Assembly: GCF_000002425.4 (NCBI RefSeq)
Contig: NC_037256.1
Span: 2,574,051-2,638,050 of the forward strand
DNA: 64,000 bases
Source: Physcomitrium patens
Taxonomy: Eukaryota > Streptophyta > Bryopsida > Funariales > Funariaceae
Reading direction: 5' to 3'
The notes under the pieces were generated by a model, which saw only the letters and a program-made list of their open reading frames with translations, had not been told where the DNA came from and ran no database searches. Made by a program: the position numbers and the translations under genes. Position 1 is the first letter of the stretch, and every line of letters begins with the position of its first letter. Of the stretch, positions 34,701 through 45,310 are shown piece by piece.

Positions 34701-35916
34701 ATAGCTGGACAAACTTGTTCTCTATCATATTATCTTCTTTCACAGCCATACTCTTCATTTTGTGATTTTGTCATTTCTTTGGATAATGTTAAGCAGTGTG
34801 CTTTGGTTTTCCACAATATAAACATAATCCTTCTTGACGACGACGAGTCTTTTCTTGCTCAGTAAGAGGTTTGAAATGTACTGTATCAGTTTACATATCC
34901 TCTACTTCCGAATGTATGTGTTGAAGAGGTATTGGTCTTCCCATTGAATTATAGTAACGTTGAGGTCCACTTGTATGATTCTCAGATCGAAATTCAAAAA
35001 GGTGATTGTCGCACTTCACAACAAAGTCAATTACTTTACTCAATGTTTGAGGATCAGATAAGTTGAGCATTAATTTTTTTACCTCATATTGTAATCTATA
35101 GAGAAATTGGCTAATAAGTGTAGCATCATTCCACTTGATATCAATTGCAAGTTGTCAAAATTGTAAAGCATATAACGTTACTCATCGATTGTCTTGTCGT
35201 AAAATATGGATCTTATTGGTTACAACACAAATTACATCATGTTCTCCATACATGGATCGAAACTCCACTAGAAAAGCCTCTAGATTATCCAATATTGGAT
35301 CTCGTCATTCAAAAAAAGATGAAAACCACGATAGTGCTCAATCTGAAAGAAGCATACCAATGAATCTAACTTGCGATCCTGGAGTTAGGTAGCTTTGGGA
35401 TTGAAGTTCAATCACAAGTTACACTTGATTGATAAATCCTTGAAACTTGGATCTAGTGCCATCAAACTTCTCGAGTAGGGCAATTCTTGGTTCTCTAATA
35501 CTGGAAGGGTGTTCCACCATAGGAAAAAGCACATGGTTTGGTGCAAATGTTGAAGCAGCTCCAACCATTTCTACATCTTCACTTCCTGCCAATCTTGTTG
35601 TTTCTTGTGGTGGTAAATTGAGTTGATGCATTGCAAGCATTAACTTCCTTAATTGCTATTATATTTGTGCCATTGCATTCTTCATTTCAACAAGTTCTGT
35701 CATGATAACACTTAGAAAAGAGAAGATGTCTAATATCGCTCAAGACAAATAGAAGAGAGGACTTGAGAACAAAGAAAATACTAAGGACAATATCAGTTTA
35801 GAAGAGGGTAATCCACAACTTCTAATATGCTTATATCTTATCAAGAAAAAGAGGTAATCCATTCTTAATCAAGATTAGACAAAGCTCTGATATTGTAGAT
35901 ATACTCTTATCAATGT
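34701..35916 (-). pseudogene. B3 gag with CCHC knuckle and leader
   Basis: Near 34.8 kb the complement gives a CCHC knuckle (CLYCGKPKHTA, decayed last part). Gag follows to about 35700, including 35419-35640 (LLEKFDGTRSKFQGFINQV). A TATCAGAGC core, typical of plant initiator-Met primer sites, lies about 25 bases from the LTR edge (complement of about 35884-35892), further than usual. Confidence 0.7.
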
Positions 35917-36476
35917 GTCAAGGACAAGAACTCGATGAAAAAACAATTTAGACAAGTGAGCCTTCATTCAAAGAAAGATAAAAAAATATAAATAAACAAG
36001 TATGTATATTGAAAGAGAAACTGGAATGGCTATTGCTAAAAGACAAGAAAACTAGAGACCCTTGAAACTAGACTGGAAGCAAGAAAGGAATTGACAAGAG
36101 TGAAGAAGGCTTCACTCTTGTCTCTATATATACTATCCAACTAGGGACTATGTGGTGATATTCTATAGGACCTCCAATATGTGTTGACTTTGTAGGATAC
36201 ATGCCTTGACTTACAAGGCAAGTTTTTCTATGTGTGGGCCACATAGTAAGCTTGATCTTCAAGCTAACAACATGTGTGGCACATGGCCAACTTGTTGACC
36301 ACGTTTCTAATCCAAAAAGTCAATTAAAGACACCTATGAAGTCAAAGCAGTATTTATGAAGCTTCTAACAAGCTTCCATATTAAATACTATAGAATTAAC
36401 TTATTTTTACCTACTTTTATTTACTTCCACCTATTTGTATATGTAATTACTAGCTTATATAAGTATGTCCGTGATA
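35917..36476 (-). repeat. 5' LTR of B3 (560 bp)
   Basis: It runs from TGTCAAGGACAAG to GTCCGTGATA in plus coordinates, followed by the GATAG duplication. The perfect inverted repeat GACAAGAGTGAAG / CTTCACTCTTGTC lies at 36093-36122 next to TCTATATATACTATC. Confidence 0.9.
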
Positions 36477-36481
36477 GATAG

Positions 36482-36843
36482 TTCTAAAATGATTAGATTC
36501 AAAGGAGATCGTATCATATTAAATATTACTACACTATTATGATCTTTAATTACTACATCTAAAGGAACAGTCTCATGGATAACATCACCAAAAGACAACG
36601 AACGACCATCTATGACTTCCACATGTACGGGTTTGATTTTCTTGACTAATGATATTTCTTGTTCTTTGACAAAGCTTTTTTCTATAAAACAAGCTGAGGT
36701 TCTTGAATCTAATAATGCAAAGACTTTATGATTTTTGGATCCTAAACAGACATCTATTGTAAAATAAGGTAAGGGATCTAAAGAGAGAATAGGACCTTGA
36801 TTAGGTATTGCACATTGTTTGAGTCGTACGGTCCCTATTGTAG
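36482..36843 (-). pseudogene. B2 protease, part upstream of the B3 insertion
   Basis: The complement encodes a decayed retropepsin homologous to B3 34253-34690 (conserved VIDGR and the flap-like HETV). The remaining part lies at 21400-21553 beyond B3. Confidence 0.75.
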
Positions 36844-38120
36844 CTAGAGGAACTCATTTTCCAACACATTATCTTCTTTTGCAATCGTACTCCTCATTTT
36901 GTGATTGTGTTGCTTCCTTCGACAATATTGAGCAGTGTGTTTAGCTTCTCCGTAATATAGAAATAAGCCCTCTTTATGTTGTCGAGTTTTTTCTTGTTCC
37001 ATGAGGGGTTTGAAATATACCGTATTAATTTGCATTGGCTCTGGCCTTGATAGAAAGGTTTTCAAAAACTTAGAAGGTATTGCCATGACTTGTCTTGTTC
37101 CTCTTCAGCCATTTTTTTGTTCTTGATGTCTTTCAAATAAACGATTATGACATGCAATAGCTTGAGCAATGAATTATTTTAAAGAATTTATTTTTGGCAT
37201 TATCAATAACAAATCTTTGATATTATCCTTTAATCCATAGCAAAATTGATTGATTAAGGCTTTATCATTTCAGTCCACATCACAAGCAAGACTTTGGAAT
37301 TTAGTAGCATACGTGGTGGCTGAACGTGATCCTTATCGTAGTGATACAAGCTTGATCTCTGCTATCCTTTTTTCATCATTTTTTCCAAATATAGCCATAA
37401 ATACTTTCAAGAATGAATTCAAATTATAGAGTAGTTGTGAATCTTTTTCCATCAAAGGTACAAACCAAGAGAGAGCACTTCCAGATAGAAGTGTACCTAT
37501 GAATCCAACTTGAGTAAATCCATCAGAGTATTGGAAAGGATGCAACCTTAAGTAGAGTTTAACTTGTTGTAAAAACCCTCAAAATCTTGATCTTGTTTCG
37601 TCAAACTTTTCAGGCATACTAATTCTTGCCTCCCTCGAGCTTGTAGAAGCAAAACTCCCAAAATTTGGTTGCGAGGCTAATCAACTTGTTTCCTTCAACT
37701 TCACAATTTCTTGGCGTAGACTCTAAATTTCTTCCATAATAATAGGAATAGTGCTTCCATGGTTGGTATTGGTGATGCGTGAAATTTCAGTCCTAAGAAT
37801 GTTGACAAGCTCATAAAGATCTATAATAGTTACAAATTTATTTTCACTTCCTCAAAGTATAGCATCCATGATTTTTCCTTCCATAGATAACTCAAACAAA
37901 TTCAAAAGTTAAATAAGAGGAGGATAATCTGCAACCTCTAAAAATAAATTCTACAAAGAGGGCTAATCCACTCTCTTTAACGAAAAGATCAATGTTAGAA
38001 AACAAGATTTTTTGTTTAAAGGTGGATAGTCTGCAACCTTCAAAATACAATAATGGAAGTAGAATAATTCACTCACTTCTAGAACAAGACAGAAACAATA
38101 TATTAGTACTCTTGTCAAAC
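36844..38120 (-). pseudogene. B2 gag, zinc-knuckle region and leader
   Basis: 36844-37086 encodes LFLYYGEAKHTAQYCRRKQ, a CCHC knuckle whose first Cys is lost. 37333-37545 encodes capsid-like HPFQYSDGFTQVGFIGTLLSGSALSWFVPLMEKDSQLLYNLNSFL. The leader between about 37870 and the LTR at 38121 has no long frame. Confidence 0.75.
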
Positions 38121-38670
38121 TATCAAGGATGTGAATACCAAAGAAAGATAATCTCAATACACACTTGTGTCACTCAAAAATACTTAGAAATTACTCAAAG
38201 GTGATAATATATTGAACTAGAATGGCTATTGCCAAAGACTAGAAAACATGATGACTCTTGAAACTAGATTAGAAATAAGAAAGGAGTTGACAAGAGTGAA
38301 GAAGGCTTCACTCTTATCTCTATATATACTATCTAACTAAGGGCTACGTGGTGACGTTCTATAGGACCTCCAATATGTATTGACTGTGTAGGATACTTGC
38401 TTTGACTTATAAGGCAAGTTTTTCTACATGTGGGCCACATAATTAGCTTGGTCTTCAAACTAACAACAGGTGTGGCACATGTCCAACTTGTTGACGACGT
38501 TTCTAATCCAAAAAGTTAATTAAAGACCCCTATGAAGTCAAAGCAACGTCTATGAAGCTTTTAGGAAGCTTTCATATCAAATACTATAGAATTAACTTAT
38601 TTTTATCTACTTTTATTTACTTCTATTTATTTATATATATAATTACTAGCTTATATGAGTATGTCTGTGA
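38121..38670 (-). repeat. 5' LTR of B2 (550 bp)
   Basis: It runs from TATCAAGGATGTG to GTATGTCTGTGA and is homologous to 17328-17839. The inverted repeat at 38289-38318 has one mismatch. Confidence 0.85.
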
Positions 38671-38689
38671 AAGTTATTGAGGTTTAAAT

Positions 38690-39830
38690 CTGTTGTAGAA
38701 ATTACTAGGATTTGGTTAGGATTTTATTTAGGGCTAGGATTTTATTAGGGTTTGATTTAGGATTAGGATTTGGTTTAGGATTTAGGATTAGGATTAAAGT
38801 TTGGTTAGGATTTGATTTAGGGTTAAGGTTTGGTTAGGATTTGATTAAGGTTTGATTTAGGATTAGGATTTGGTTTAGGATTTAGGATTTAGTTAGAGTT
38901 TGATTTAGGATTAGGATTTGATTTAGGATTAGGGATTGATTAGGGTTTGATTTAGGATTTAAAATTAGAATTAAGATTTGATTAAGATTTGATTTAGATT
39001 TAAGATTTGGTTAAGATTTGATTAGGATTTGATTTAGAATTTGATTAGGATTTCATTTAGGATTAGGATTTACTTACGATTTGTTTTAAGAATAGGATTT
39101 GGTTTAGGATTTAGGGTTTGATTAGGATTTGATTTAAGATTTAGGATTTGGTTTAGGATTTAGGATTTAGTTAGAGTTTGATTTAGGATTAGGATTTGAT
39201 TTAGGATTAGGGATTAATTAGGGTTTGATTTAGGATTTAAAATTAGAATTAAGATTTGATTAAGATTTATTTTAGATTTAAGGTTTGGTTAAGATTTGGT
39301 TAGGATTTGATTTAGAATTTGATTAGGATTTCATTTAGGATTAGGATTTACTTACGATTTGTTTTAAGAATAGGATTTGGTTTAGGATTTAGGATTTGAT
39401 TAGGATTTGATTTAAGATTTAGGATTTGATTTAGGATTTAGGATTTAGTTAGAGTTTTATTTAAGATTAGGATTTGATTTAGGATTAGAGATTGATTAGG
39501 GTTTGATTTAGGATTTAAAATTAGAATTAAGATTTGATTAAGATTTGATTTGGATTTAAGATTTGATTAAGATTTGGTTAAGATTTGATTTAGAATTTGA
39601 TTAGGATTTCATTTAGGATTAGGATTTACTTACGATTTATTTTAAGAATAGGATTTGGTTTAGGATTTAGGGTTTGATTAGGATTTGATTTAAGATTTAG
39701 GATTTGGTTTAGAATTTAGGATTTAAGGTTTGATTAGGGTCTAGTGAGGATTTGATTTAGGATTTAGGATTTTATTTGAGTTTGTTTAGGATTTAAGATT
39801 TGGTTAATTTTTGGCCTAAAGTTTGAATTA
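38690..39830 (+). repeat. Telomere-like array with 278-bp higher-order repeat, inside solo LTR D
   Basis: About 1.1 kb of GATTTAGG / GGTTTAGG / GATTAGG units. The marker CTTACGATTT recurs at 39073, 39351 and 39629, exactly 278 bases apart, and the units between are near identical, giving about three copies of a higher-order repeat. C is almost absent from the plus strand. Confidence 0.95.
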
Positions 39831-40091
39831 AGTCCAATAAGATTTTAACTAGGATTAAATTAAGATTTAATTGAGATGTATTTGAAATATGTTTGTAATC
39901 ATTCTAATTTTTCTTTAGGATTTTTCATTGTTTCTTTGGAATTCCTTTGAGGTTTTTCTAAATTTGATTAAAGCTTATTTAGCATTGTTAGTGTTCTATT
40001 AGAATTATAATTTTGTTGTTGTAATTTCTTTTCTACCTTCCACAACCATGTGCCTAAAGCATTCTCAAGCAAGACTTCACATATTACAACA

Positions 40092-40720
40092 TCAAAAAAT
40101 GAATTTCTCTAGCTACAATAGGGACCGTGTGGCTGGAATCATATGTAATACTTAGTAAAGGTCCTATCCTCTCCTCAAATCCCTCACCTTGTTTTATAAT
40201 AGAAGTATATTTAGGACCTAATAATCACAAAGTCTTTGCCTTGTCAGATCTAAGAGCCTCGGCATATTTTATAGATGAAGATTTTGCCAAAAATCAAAAA
40301 ATATCTTTGATGAAGAAAGTTAAATCCGTACATATAGAAGTCATAGATGGTCGTTTGTTATCTTTTCGAAATTTTATCCATGAAACTATTCTTTTAGATA
40401 TAGCATTTAAAGATTATAACAGCGTAGTAGTATTTAATGTAATAAAATCTCCATCTAATCTAATTATTTTAGGATTATCATGGCTAAAAAAATATAATCC
40501 TCGAATAGATTGGATTTCTTGTAATCTTAATTTTTTAGATAGTATAATCTAAGATTGAGTTATTAAAGTAGAAGTATGTAAGTTCAGTATGTCCAAACTT
40601 TTACTAATAGATACTAAAGCTTTCATGCATGCTGCAAAAAAAAGATCATCTTTTGCTATATATGCTACATCCATTTCTAACGGTGAAACAACATTGAGTG
40701 GTATTCCTAATTAATATCAA
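40092..40720 (+). pseudogene. B1 protease and linker
   Basis: The 141-residue frame 40127-40552 matches B3 34253-34690: KVFALSDLRASAYFIDEDF where B3 has LLDSGASACFLDEEF, so the catalytic D-S-G is mutated to D-L-R. VIDGRLLSFRNFIHET and LIILGLSWLKKYNPRIDWI follow. It resumes B1 after solo LTR D. Confidence 0.8.
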
Positions 40721-42125
40721 GAATTTCAAGACGTTTTTGAAAAAAAGAATGTAAATATTCTCTCCAAGCATTGACCTTATGATTGTTCAATTGATCTATA
40801 AGAAAGAGCTCAACCACTATTCGGACCAATCTATAGCTTATCACAAAATGAGTTGGCTGCATTAAAGGAGTACATAGATGAAAATTTGGCAAAGAACTTC
40901 ATTTGCTATTCTAAATTTCCAGCTAGGGCTCTTATCTTATTCGTGAAGAAGAAAGACGGATCTCTACGAATGTGTGTGGATTATTGGAGACTCAATAAGA
41001 TCGCCATCAAAAATAGGTATCTTTTGCCTTTAATTTCAGGACTGCTTGACCAACTCAATCAAGCAAAAGATTTATACCAAAATAGATCTACGAAGAGCAT
41101 ACAATTTAGTTTGTATCAAAGAAAGAGATGAATAGAAGACTGTTTTTCGAACTAGGTATAGATATTTTGAATATAATGTCATGCCTTTTGGACTCACAAA
41201 TACATCGACTGGTTTTCAACATTTCGTGAATGATGTTTTTTGTGAGTTTTTAGATGATTTTGTTATTTGCTATTTAGATGATATTCTAATCTACTCTAAG
41301 AATACAGAAGAATATGAGCTTCATGTTTTTTGCATGTTACAAAAACTTAGAAATGCAAGATTATATGCCAAATTAGAAAAGTATGTATTCCACACTACTC
41401 AAGTTGACTTTTTAGGATACATCATTTTCAACGAAGGTCTTATGATGGATCCCAAGAAGGTTCAAACTATCATAGATTAGAAGATTTTAAGAACAGTATG
41501 AGATGTACAATATTTTTTGGACTTTGTTAATTACTATTGAATCTTCATCAAGAATTTTTCTCAAGTTGTAGCTCTACTTACACGTTTGACTTGTAAAAAA
41601 AAACTTGAGTAGAATAAAGAAGCAATAGCATCAATTGATGCTTTAAAGAAGGAGTTTATTTTTGTACCAATATTATATTTTGTTGACTTTTTTAAGGTAT
41701 TTTTTATAAAAATAGATGCATCATATTTTTTATATAAGTGCCGTGTTGTCAAAAATGGGAACAGATAACAAACTCCACCCAATAGCTTTTTATTTGAAGA
41801 AGTTTTTAATAGTTGAGATTAATTATGAGATCCATGACAAAGAGCTCTTTGCAATCATGGATTAATTTCAATAATGGCAACATTATCTGGAAGGCACTTC
41901 AAGTCCAGTTATCATATATACAGAGCATAAGAATATGAAGTACTTCATGTCAATACATGTCTTGAATCGTCATCAAGCTCATTAGAGCATGTCTTTATCT
42001 AGATTCAATTTCAAGTTTACTTATTGACCCAGAAAACAACAAGGTCTATCGCATGCTCTTTCTAGACATTCTTATCTTGCACCAAAAGAAGGAGATGCAT
42101 CTTTTGATTAACAAAGATCAACTCT
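40721..42125 (+). pseudogene. B1 reverse transcriptase and RNase H
   Basis: 40853-41131 holds the fingers ([27 protein letters not shown]). 41181-41480 holds the palm with FVICYLDDILIYSKN, catalytic Asp pair intact. RNase H (41690-42100) is badly broken, with FIKIDAS, IAFYLKK and [10 protein letters not shown] recognisable in mixed frames. Several stops. Confidence 0.85.
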
Positions 42126-42126
42126 C

Positions 42127-43440
42127 TTGAAGCCCGAGCATTTTCATCTTCGAACTATAAAATCAACATTGGCTCTTGATTCAACATTTGTGAAGCAAAT
42201 TCAATCAACCAAATCTTCTGATTTTCTTGTTCAGGATATCAAGGATACTTCGTCTAAGTCCCATAATACTTCCAAGTTTGAATTCAAGAATAATCTATTA
42301 TATTTTGAAGAACACCTTTATATTCCAGAAGGTGAAGCTCGATTACATATTCTTCAAGCTCGTCATGACTTTCTAGCAGCATGAAATTTTGGATATAATA
42401 AAACTTTGGAACTAATATCCAAGGATTTTTGGTGGCTGCAAATGAAAAAGGTAGTCAAAGATTTTGTACAATCTTGTGATGTTTGCTCAAGATCAAAAAT
42501 TCCTCGTCATCAACCTTATAGACTTCTTCAGTAGTTACTCATTCTAGAACAACCATGGTCTTTTGTTTCTATGGATTTCATCACGAATCTTCTAATCTTA
42601 AGTTCTTATGACTCTATATTCGTGATAGTAGATCATTTTATCAAGATGGCACATTTTGTACCATGTACAAAATCTATCACATGTAAAGAAATAGCTAAGC
42701 TTTTCATTGACAATATCTATCGCTATCATGGATTACCAAAGGATATCATATTGAATAGGGGGACTCAATTTATATTAAGATTCTAGAGAATCTTATTTAA
42801 GATTCTAAAAGTAGATATAAAGCTTTTTTTAGCTTTTCATCCTCAAATTGATGGACAAACAGAACAAGTAAATTAAGTTCTGGAGCAATATTTGAGATGT
42901 ACCATCAACTATCATCAAGTTGATTAGACAACTCTTTTACCATTGGCAGAGTTTACATATAATAATTTGGTACATTCTTCCACTCAACAAATACCTTTCT
43001 TTGTGAATTATGGTTATCACCCATGTCTTGATACTTTTGACTTTTCAAAAGTTGATAATCCTACGGCAAAAGATTTAGTAAATCGCTTGTCAAAGCTACA
43101 TACAACAATAAAAATACAATTAAAGGAAGCTCAAGAATGACAAAAGACCAACCTGGATGCCTATTGCAAGGAACAACTATAATATAATATGGGTGATAAG
43201 GTATGATTACTTCATCGTAATAAGAAGACTACTCATCTTTGTGATAAATTAGATTATCGTAGGCTGGAAACTTTTCTTATTTGTGAACAAATCAATCCTA
43301 TTGCCTATTGATTACATCTACCGGAGTCTATGAAGATCCACCCTGTATTTCACGTATCTCTTTTAGAGTTGTATAAGACAGTGAATATCTTGGGAAGTAG
43401 ACAAATGCCACCTCTTCTTATAGAAGTAGACAATAACTAA
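42127..43440 (+). pseudogene. B1 integrase
   Basis: 42127-42384 leads into the zinc-binding domain (CDVCSRSKIPRHQPYR follows). The core has SMDFITNLL (first Asp), IILNRGTQF where D-R-G is expected (second Asp lost) and HPQIDGQTEQVN (Glu kept). 42943-43140 continues FTYNNLVHSSTQQIPFFVNYGYHP. Stops near 42385, 42785, 42875 and 42927 disable it. Confidence 0.85.
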
Positions 43441-43617
43441 GAGTTTGAGATAGAAGAAGTCTTAGACTCAAGGTGGCGCCCAAATAAATTGAAATATCTT
43501 CTTCATTGGCATCGATATGATATTAGTGAACGCACATGGAAACCATCAAAGAATCTTATAAATGCAATAAAGAAAGTTGAAATCTTTCATCAACAACATC
43601 CATCAAAATCAAGATGA
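43441..43617 (+). pseudogene. B1 chromodomain
   Basis: A 58-codon frame ending in TGA at 43615-43617: EFEIEEVLDSRW, then KLKYLLHWHRYDISERTWKP, then NAIKKVEIFHQQHP. This is the beta-strand/aromatic/C-terminal helix pattern of plant chromovirus chromodomains. It is fused to integrase, with a stop just upstream in this copy. Confidence 0.85.
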
Positions 43618-43713
43618 AGAATAGCAAACCTTTGCTATAAAAGAAACAAGATCAAAAGAAAATAATATTCTACCTTCTATCTTTCATTGTAGCTTCTATG
43701 TATTTGTGATGAG

Positions 43714-44070
43714 ATGGAGCACCAACAATCAGTAGATTCAACTCAAGAGCTTTCATTTACGAACTTACAAGATGAGACATTATGATTGTCACAACCTTTA
43801 AGACAACGGAATCGAGATGAAGATCCTCAAGAACAACATGTCCTTCTTGAAATATATGGCAAGATACAACGTGTTTGGTATCACGACCTTGGAAGAGACT
43901 CCCGATGTTTAGTGATTTTATTAGAGGTAAGAACAACTTCTAATGGTATTCCAAATATTTTATTTGAAGGAAGTTACAAAGGCCTCAACAATGACCAAAT
44001 AATAGGATGGTCTTCTTGCCTTGCTATTGGACACTATAGATGGTTGAGAGGACCTATCAACCATCTTTGA
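43714..44070 (+). pseudogene. B1 small ORF between chromodomain and 3' LTR (ORF3)
   Basis: An ATG at 43714-43716 opens a frame of 118 codons plus stop, with one internal TGA (43783-43785). It reads DSTQELSF, NRDEDPQEQHVLLEI, YGKIQRVWYHDLGRDSRCLV, EGSYKGLNNDQIIGWSS and WLRGPIN. B2 has the same ORF at 17952-18303, B3 keeps part near 23.4-23.55 kb, and a relic of WYHDL-like sequence lies at 46621-46720. No family recognised. It begins about 100 bases after the chromodomain stop and ends about 110 bases before the LTR. Confidence 0.55.
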
Positions 44071-44181
44071 AGAGAGCAAAGATTGGAGTATGTAGCAAAT
44101 ATAATTCATCACATCTTGGACTTTCTCAATATATGAAGATCGCTACTCGTGGAACTCGTCCCTAGAAAGGGAGGAGGATAA

Positions 44182-44701
44182 TGTCACAGACATATACATT
44201 TATGTCAATAGTTACTTATATGATTAAGTAGAAGTAGGTAAATATAAAATAATTTCATAAAGTCTTCTAGAGAAGCTTCCTAAAAGCTTTATAGATGCGG
44301 TTTTGACTTTAGATGTGTTTGTAGGTTAGAAACTTGGCCAAAAAGTTAAACATATATTGATAGCTTATGGAACAAGTTATCTCCGTGTAGTAGCTTGTCG
44401 AACAAGCCAACTACATGGCACATACATAAATAATTTGCCTTGCAAGATAAAACATGTGGCTAGCAAAGTCAACACATGTTAGAGGTCCTATAGGACATTG
44501 CCACGTAGCTCTTAATTAGATAGTATATATGGAGGCAAGAGTGAAGCCTTCTTCACTCTTGTCAAACTTTCTAGTCTTCTTATTTTTGGCAATAGCCATT
44601 TTAGTTAATATTACATCACCTTTTGAGTGACTTTCTAGTTCTCTTCAGTGATAGAAGAGTATATTGAGGATTCTCTTTCTTCAAGATTCATATCTTTGAT
44701 A
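44182..44701 (+). repeat. 3' LTR of B1 (520 bp)
   Basis: It starts TGTCACAGACATATAC after the polypurine tract and ends TATCTTTGATA, followed by TTGCT. TAGTATATATGGAGG precedes an inverted repeat (44534-44563) with one mismatch. Confidence 0.9.
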
Positions 44702-45088
44702 TTGCTTTAGTAGCTAGAAGATTGATTTTAATCATGTTCTATAAATGGTCGATCTTTGGATATCAATCCAACCTATCCTAAGGATTTTTTAGCCCAACAT
44801 ATTTTTAACTTAATCCTAGTATCAATCATACTAATAATTTACCTCTTTTATTTTATTTTTAACAATTTATGGTCTTTTTAAGTGACTAAAAAAAATAATA
44901 TGATCTAGAAGGTAAAATTATTAACCAACTTTTAATCTACTAGCTATTAAGACACAAAAATAAACTAAAAAGCTTTTATAAAAGCCATATTTATGTGTCT
45001 TGAATTATTATTGAATAAAAATGATTAAATATTAATTAGAAATTTTTTTAATTATATTTTTACAATATAATTGTGTTACAATATGACA
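44702..45088 (-). repeat. 5' LTR of A0, second half
   Basis: It aligns in reverse with the first part of solo LTR 32006-33327 (shared blocks include CTTTTATAAAAGCC and TAGCCC...ATC). It ends TTGTGTTACAATATGACA at 45088. It continues 3385-4343 across B1. Confidence 0.8.
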
Positions 45089-45310
45089 CTACCTTGCATT
45101 GAAATAGGTAATTATGTGGAATATAAGGTGAAAAATATCATTGATTTTTAGCAAAGAAGAAGCAAGTTGGAATATTTTATTCATTGCCAAGGCTACAATA
45201 TTAATGAACATACATAGAAACTAGCAAAAAATCTAGTTAAGGCATCATAAAAGGTACAAGAGTTTCATTGATACTATCTTCAAAAACTTAAACCTATTTT
45301 AGAATGACTT
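45089..45310 (+). pseudogene. Relic of a chromovirus chromodomain
   Basis: Plus-strand translation in one frame gives VEYKVKNIIDF, RRSKLEYFIHCQGYNINEHT, KNLVKAS and VQEFH, separated by stops. The pattern and order match the B1 chromodomain (43441-43614). Confidence 0.6.

Larger units (their letters stand above)
21554..36476 (-). mobile_element. Chromovirus B3 inside the B2 protease gene
   Basis: Perfect 5-bp TSD: GATAG at 21549-21553 and 36477-36481. The B2 protease frame is continuous across it (compare the uninterrupted B3 protease near 34330-34350). LTRs are 21554-21992 plus 23250-23376 (3', split by a solo LTR) and 35917-36476 (5'). The interior lost integrase and chromodomain through deletions and was later interrupted by element A (24608-34066). 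Confidence 0.9.
17328..38670 (-). mobile_element. Chromovirus B2, interrupted by B3
   Basis: LTRs lie at 17328-17839 (3') and 38121-38670 (5'). The interior, read on the minus strand, runs gag, zinc knuckle, protease, [B3 insertion], rest of protease, RT, RNase H, integrase, chromodomain and a small downstream ORF. The purine-rich complement of TTACTCCCCCTTCT (17840-17853) is the polypurine tract. The flanks AGAAG and AAGTT share only AAG, so no clear TSD is visible, and the right LTR end (GTCTGTGA) lacks its last two bases. Confidence 0.8.
16298..40091 (+). mobile_element. Solo LTR D, about 2.45 kb, interrupted by B2
   Basis: The left part, 16298-17327, starts TGTTGTGTTGTAACATG and resembles the C LTR (the CTAGTTATCAACCTAGGTC and CTTGAGGCACAAAAC blocks align). 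The right part, 38671-40091, has a telomere-like array and ends ACATATTACAACA. Flanks are TCGA (16294-16297) and TCAA (40092-40095), a 4-bp duplication with one CpG-type change. B1 coding sequence resumes at once on the right, so no internal region was left: a solo LTR. B2 and everything inside it lie between the two parts. Confidence 0.8.
4344..44701 (+). mobile_element. Chromovirus B1 (Ty3/gypsy), interrupted by two insertions
   Basis: LTRs lie at 4344-4892 and 44182-44701. The interior continues across insertions C (5939-16098) and D (16298-40091): gag, zinc knuckle, protease, RT, RNase H, integrase and chromodomain follow in order once these are removed. Flanks are CCGCT (4339-4343) and TTGCT (44702-44706), a 5-bp TSD with two C-to-T changes. 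The flanking A0 LTR halves join correctly at this point. A polypurine tract precedes the 3' LTR (AAAGGGAGGAGGATAA, ending 44181). The span is 40 kb, of which about 6.4 kb belongs to B1 itself. Internal stops in most frames make it a dead copy. Confidence 0.85.

Noticed and set aside
17323-38675. TSD for B2
   Set aside because: Flanks AGAAG and AAGTT share only three bases, and the LTR end has lost its terminal dinucleotide; I do not claim a duplication.
38690-39830. True telomere or chromosome end
   Set aside because: Units are degenerate, the array lies inside an LTR with flanking duplication, and unique sequence continues on both sides.
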